Origin: Whitmania pigra
Taxonomy: Eukaryota; Annelida; Clitellata; Hirudinida; Haemopidae
Direction of reading: 5' to 3'
NCBI GenBank assembly: GCA_021613335.1
Contig: JAJTWR010000458.1
Span: forward strand, 132,001-196,000
DNA: 64,000 nucleotides
How positions within the stretch are numbered: position 1 is the stretch's first letter; the number at the start of each line of letters is the position of its first letter. Both the position numbers and the translations under genes were made by a program. Shown piece by piece: positions 58,801 to 64,000 of the stretch. Below the pieces are notes generated by a model that was given only the letters and a program-made list of their open reading frames with translations, ran no database searches and was not told the origin of the DNA.

Positions 58801-60817
58801 TATCGTAATACACATTGAACTCAAGTCATCAAAGTGGTACAAACGATTTTTAAATTGTGTGATTATGTGCAGACTATAGCCATGTGTTTTTTAGATATGT
58901 AAAAAAAAGCCATGTAACATTCATGAAAACACAGTAACTTATGATGCATTTGCTTTATCATTCAACAGATGTTCAATCAATCACATGAAGCCAACCATTC
59001 TCATCCCCAAGAATGCAACATCATTAACTTATTACATCCAATAATGCATTCAATGCACAGTTTGCATTAATTCACCAACTCTTTTTGAAGGAGTTCCAAA
59101 AGATTTTGTTCTACTTTGAATTTGAGTTGCACTCCTGGGCAGCAAGGATCGACCAGGACTGTTCATCCTCCTTGCAGATGTTGGCTTGACTGAATTGACT
59201 GAAATCAAAATTTAATATTTTCCTAATAGGTTAATTATGCTAAATTACTAATTATGTTAAAGTTTATGCAACAAATAGGTCGATTGGATTGTCTAGTTAT
59301 TTTTATTCTGCAAGTATTTTGCATTTGTATGCATCCGATCTTTTGAGTTCTTTATTTATACAACGAGGACTTGAGGGCACTTTGAGTGCTGCAAGCTGGG
59401 TTGCAAGCATGACAATGACTGTTGCTATCTTCTGCTATCTTCGTCATATGTAGGAACACTTTTAAAAGTTGACTCATAAAACAACAGACTCACGAGATGA
59501 ATGACGAGGAGAGGATATTTGAGAATTTCGAACATTTGAGAAACTTGAAGGTTTAGGAACATCTGAAGATGGTGTGGGCAATGCTTTTCTCAAGTTCTCT
59601 GAAAAATGACAAAATATACAAAATGTGATAAAACGAGATATTTACAATAAATGTTAATTACATTTTCTTGTTTGTAATTAAACAGGTGATACATACTAGA
59701 TGTTACCAGAAAATAAAATGTAGAAAACTATATTGGGCACAATATTACATTTTTCTTCACAAATTACCTATATGCTGCATCCTCTCTTTAACCATCTCAA
59801 GATTTCTTTCCATCTTTGATTTTAACTTTCTGGCCCTATCAAATCCTTGGCCTTTAAAGAAAAATAAGCAGTACTTAATGATTGCAATTGTTCTCTTCAT
59901 TGTTTTGATTATTGTTTTGATACAGAGTAAGTTAGAGTATCATGGCTATTTATAAAATGTATTCTGCCAAAAATCTCCAAAAGTAACAAACCATCTCCTA
60001 TAATGACCAAACTGATCCCTCTTTTTAACTCTGTGATGCCCTGCTCATACAGAGGCAAAGCTTGAAGCTTATCTTGAAGACCTACATTAGTAATGATATG
60101 TAGTGTATTAAATTAAAGTCCATAAGTAAGAGATTCAGTGTTGTTTCTAGTTAAACAAAATTTTCGAAGAATGATTTTATTGCAAATCATAGTTAGTCAG
60201 AAGTCATTGTTGGTAGAAATAATAACTAAAGTTGTAAGTTAAACAATAATGTAATTAATTTGAATCTAAAGATTGGTGAGTAATATGTATTCTGCAATAA
60301 TTTAAAAAATAACAAAATACTTACTTTCATAAGTTTCGTCCAAGGCGAGAGCCTTATCAATGTAGCTATAGGCTTGTTTTTCGTACAGCTTAAGAGTATT
60401 TATAATTTGATCCTCAGAGTTCATCTCAGCAGCTGTGGAATTGTCGCCGAATTGTTGACAACTTCCGGCACAATTCGAGGTTGTTGGCAATACTTGCGAC
60501 CTTTTATAAAATAAACATTCGTCCCGATGTACTGAAGCACCACCACTTCTGTTGTCTTTTCGATTATCGGACGAAGCGCCGAATTTTCTGTCTACAGATC
60601 CCCCGGACGAACTGAGCTTACTCAACAAAAACAAAAATACCCGCACGCAATTTTCAACTATAAAGATTAGGACGTCCACTAATATAAAGCCAGAATAAAT
60701 GCCCATGTAAACAATTATTCCGATAAATAGTGCAGATACGACATTCGTAAGAATGGCTAAATACGCATAAGCGCTCAAACATTCAAGAAACTCGGACATT
60801 TTTTCGCACATTGGCAT
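55822..60817 (-). CDS. SPAST: Spastin, microtubule-severing AAA ATPase
   Basis: 16 exons in transcript order: 60817-60325, 60081-59992, 59851-59768, 59598-59494, 59198-59080, 58549-58426, 58263-58199, 57834-57760, 57460-57389, 57140-57065, 56872-56781, 56704-56634, 56488-56366, 56278-56208, 56080-56040, 55947-55822. Length 608 residues, close to human 616; frame closes at all junctions. The N-terminus has a hydrophobic hairpin region (~10-65), matching the ER/lipid-droplet-targeting segment of the long isoform. The MIT domain (~135-225) includes [13 protein letters not shown] and [14 protein letters not shown] basic Ser/Pro-rich microtubule-binding linker follows. The AAA core has GPPGNGKT (376-383, Walker A), IIFIDEIDS (Walker B), GATNRP and LRRFSKR (arginine fingers). 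The C-terminal helix ends YGDTSAN. Pore loop 1 reads RWMGEGEK where vertebrates have KYVGEGEK. It forms hexamers that pull tubulin tails and sever microtubules. Confidence 0.95.
59355..59414. repeat. SINE-like fragment, copy 2
   Basis: Within a spastin intron: GGGCACTTTGAGTGCTGC then AAGCTGGGTTGCAAGCATGA. The last 20 bases match the fragment at 41836-41855 with one difference. Confidence 0.4.
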
Positions 60818-62589
60818 GCTATCTCATCTGGCATTTCCAATTGGAACCAGCCGCGGGATATTGAATCGCGATTTAATGTGTAATAGGTTTTTAGATTTTA
60901 AAAAAGAGGCTAACTTAAATATATTTAAAAATGTTTAAAGATAACGTTAAATAACACACGAGTTTAGACCCAAAATTTTAGTCTGACTATCCGGGACAAA
61001 CTTCAGAGTTTAACGGTACCTTAAAACATATTTCTAATATTTGGGCAGAGACCATTACATGTACGGCTAATTGCATTCAACAATTTATTCACGTCTCCTG
61101 ACAAAATAAACTGAACGACTGCTTAACCCGCTACAAACCCTCTCAACGTTGTCATCATTTAGGCATGCAATATGTAATTTAAATTTTAATGTAATTTAGG
61201 TCGTCGACATGAACTAAGTGTATCGAAAATGACATAAGTTGAAGCAAAGGGGCAGTTGACAAAAATCCTTTAAGCTCGAAACATTAACCTAGCGGAAGCC
61301 AAGCGCTTACATGGCACTCTTACAAATAGATCAAAAAAACATTTCAAGTTCCATTAACTGATTAAACTTTCCAAATCAGAATCAAAATTAATGCAATAAA
61401 AATCTGATTCGTAAACTTTTGATATCCACAAAAAAGTTTAAGCAAATTGTACACATTAAAGTAATTTTTAACCAATTTAGTCCAAGATTACAAGTGACTG
61501 TTACAATGATTGATTTAATCGGAGTGAAATTCATAAATAAGATATTAATTTTAAAGTGTTACGTAAAAAAAATTGGAAAATAAAATGCAGTCTCAAAGGG
61601 AGTAACTCTGAACATGTAGTTGACAAGATGTCAATGCTGATGAATGTGAATGTGAATATGAAAGCAATTAACAATTAATAAGGTCGTAACATGCTGTTAT
61701 GGATGTTCAGATCCTATTGTCATGGTTTGGCCATTTAGGCTGATGATGATGATAGTGATGTTTCTAAAAATATAGTTAACCCAATTACAACTGCTTGCAG
61801 TACATCAGTTCGTATTGCCTAATTAATCTGTGATAATGTGTCCATATTCAGAAACAAGAGCAGCAAGATAATACTATAACAATAACAACATAATAACAAA
61901 TTAATAGAAATAATAGGAATAATTTGATTTTGAAACTAAACAAAACTTAACTTTCAGCCAGATCACTAGTTGAAATATGCTGTTAAGAGAGTAATATCAT
62001 AGAAAACAAAAATATATGGTTGTGACCGCTTGCACATTGGATAGCGATGATGATAGTGATTGCAGAGACACCTCGAAAATAATGCAGAAATCTAGAATAG
62101 CAACATCAAGCAACAAGCACCTTAAAAGTAGAAAAATACTCAACAAGATAACTTGGAGGTCATCGAAAGAAATGAAAAATCGGAGTTCAAAAGATCAAGA
62201 GGCGATCGATGCCGAGTTGATTGAAGATGTTGGATAAGTTTAAATGCAATCAAAGAAGCTAAGGAAGGTCTTTGGAAGCTCTCAAGGCCAGAAAGTATGA
62301 GCAACAAAGATTGCACGGTTGAGAATTAATTCGTAGAATTTGTCAGAGAATTGAAAATGCTGAATTATAAATGCTTTCAATGAAGAATTACTCACTTAGC
62401 ATTAGATTTCAACTCCACTCTATAAATCAACAACAGATTACAGCTTAAGTCAGAGGTCATACTTACAGTACAGAAGATACAGGAGCTTCAGCACGCTCAA
62501 TTGTAATAATATAATCATGCATTAGCATATTTTCAAGTCAACAATGAATGATAATAAGATTTCTTTCACTTCATGCTTCAAGTTCTCCC
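60818..62589. other. Intergenic region between spastin and FEZ
   Basis: It contains the spastin 5' flank and the FEZ 3' UTR. One plus-strand frame at 62016-62237 (73 residues, Asp/Ser then Lys-rich, no homologue recognised) is the only notable open frame and is probably not a gene. Confidence 0.45.
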
Positions 62590-64000
62590 TCAAGTTGGAC
62601 AGACAACTGGAAATAAGCATTAATATTAAATTATTAATTTCAACCAATAATAATAATAATAACAATTAATTAATAATAATCATTTATATGAGTAAGTAGA
62701 AGTTTCAAAATCCCTGAAAAATGGTTTAAACCTTTCAAGATGTACTCGGTGAGCAGCATGGGCAGGTTAGGACTTTCATCGTCCATTGCCTTCAAAACTT
62801 AGAAAAGAATTATCGACATTTAAATGTAAAAAATTTTAAGGATTGAGAGTTCATGTCAACTGAAATTTATTCGACTATTTATTTTATGTTTGAAGAAAGT
62901 AATGTTACTTTTGACATAAGTGGTGAGTAGTTCTGATGATGGGTGTCCAGATGAATGGTCGTAGGGGATGGTGGTTGTCAGGTACTGAAACAAGAAAATA
63001 GGCAATAATTATGTTAAATTACGAGCATAATCGTGTAATGTTGATGTCAATGTTTATGACTTAATCGAACGAGGCATTTCGTTGACACAGCCATGATGAA
63101 GCATTTTGGCAATAAACTGCTATTATCCAATTGTTATTATCACCAATTGGCCAGGATCCCTACAAGCTACTATTAAATAATGAGATCCAAAATAATAAAA
63201 ATAAAGTCCAACATCCAATTTAACTGAATAATTGCATCAATAAATTTTCCATTTGAAATGGAACACAACATCAAAGTAATCCAGTGCTCACCACTTTGGA
63301 GGCATGATCAATCGGTGGGTGGCTCTTAGACCTGGACTTGTTCTTCTTCTCTTGACTCAGGTAGGCTCTCTTCTTCCTCTGCAGTGAAAGGAAAAGCGAA
63401 ATGAACTGATTCTTCAGCTCCTTGTCGTACTCCAGTTCGTCTCTCCTCGCCAGTTCCCGGATGAGGCACTCCGAGTACTCGCGCACGATGCATTCCAACT
63501 CGTCGTACAACTCGCACAACTCCAGTACCGTCATTTCGTTCAAATCTGCAGTTTGTTGTTATGACTACGGATTTAATGATGCAGCTTTGATGACAAACAA
63601 TGGTAATTTCAAGCTCAACATCAGGCTTTGACAACAGGTGCTTGTAATTGCAACCACAACGTCAGGCAATTTGAACTTACAGTTCAACACAGGATAAGTT
63701 TATTTTATATCACATTGCAATTGTAGTTTGTTTATATAGCACAGTCAGATGTGCATTTATGTGGAAAACTTTCAAAAAGCATTTGTGACATTGTAATCAA
63801 AATGGCATAAATGTTGATGATGTTATAACATGAAAAATAAAGAAATACTAATAAATTTAATAGAAATGAAGAACAAAAAAAATAGTACAAAAGTACAAAG
63901 TACACAAGACCAGTTGAAATTGTAAACAATTAATTAAACCACCTCCAATTAATGGTTTCTTGAGAGGCAGTGTCTCATAATGAACCTCATCATTTTGATT
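62590..64000 (-). CDS. FEZ: FEZ/UNC-76 (zygin) C-terminal part, 5' end off window
   Basis: Exons in transcript order: 64000-63943 (partial), 63545-63292, 62984-62909, 62797-62732, 62606-62590. The frame closes across all of them. The visible protein has LNEMTVLELCELYDELECIV and REYSECLIRELARRDELEY, a coiled-coil helix conserved in FEZ proteins. It then has KNQFISLFLSLQRKKR, YLTTTIPYDHSSG, KAMDDESPNLPMLLTEYILK and ends VVCPT, as in vertebrate FEZ1/2. FEZ proteins are kinesin-1 adaptors needed for axon growth and synaptic vesicle transport. The C-terminal coiled-coil region binds cargo and kinases. The last coding exon is only 17 nt. The acidic N-terminal half is outside the window. Confidence 0.92.
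63546..63942 (-). other. FEZ intron
   Basis: This 397-bp intron lies between the partial exon and the coiled-coil exon. Splice sites are a GTGGTTTAAT donor and an AACTGCAG acceptor. Nothing else was seen. Confidence 0.7.

Overview
This is an AT-rich, intron-dense animal genome window. It has GT-AG introns of tens to a few thousand bases, spliced metazoan genes, AATAAA poly(A) signals, many CAT/GAT/AAT microsatellites and decayed DNA transposons. The gene set (a receptor tyrosine phosphatase with animal adhesion modules, DHHC palmitoyltransferase, inositol hexakisphosphate kinase, PP1, NDUFAF7, spastin, FEZ) is metazoan. The phosphatase combines a fucolectin-like domain, EGF-like modules and FN3, which fits a lophotrochozoan invertebrate such as an annelid or mollusc. 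The species cannot be fixed from sequence alone. There are no bacterial operons and no CRISPR array. tRNA and rRNA genes were not found by eye, but no covariance search was run.

Layout. (1) 2-488 (+): last two exons of a PRP4-like CMGC kinase. (2) 1580-15049 (+): complete 27-exon receptor protein tyrosine phosphatase of about 1429 residues, with an active-looking D1 carrying a long insert and a D2 that has lost its catalytic residues. (3) 17883-19372: hAT transposon remnant with a nested 352-bp MITE flanked by a perfect 8-bp target duplication. (4) 19719-23402 (+): DHHC palmitoyltransferase with a duplicated, apparently mutually exclusive transmembrane exon. (5) 30959-25621 (-): inositol hexakisphosphate kinase with a large acidic insert. 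(6) 31-41 kb: gene-poor stretch with microsatellites, a LINE 3' remnant and short repeats. (7) 47624-41413 (-): divergent PP1 catalytic subunit. (8) 49351-50369: second hAT copy in the opposite orientation. (9) 50637-55308 (+): NDUFAF7, a mitochondrial complex I assembly methyltransferase. (10) 60817-55822 (-): complete spastin, convergent with NDUFAF7. (11) 64000-62590 (-): 3' end of a FEZ/UNC-76 gene.

The genes are unrelated housekeeping or signalling genes rather than a cluster. Themes are phosphorylation and dephosphorylation (kinase, RPTP, PP1, IP6K) and axonal transport or microtubule biology (spastin beside FEZ), but nothing in the sequence shows co-regulation. Exon boundaries were placed by eye from reading frame, splice consensus and remembered family conservation. 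Frame closes across every junction of the RPTP, DHHC, PP1, NDUFAF7, spastin and FEZ models. One IP6K junction is uncertain. The most interesting items are the RPTP architecture with a Tyr-motif insert inside its catalytic domain, the tandem alternative exons of the DHHC gene, the nested MITE whose empty site survives in the paralogous hAT copy, and a short three-copy dispersed repeat of unknown class.
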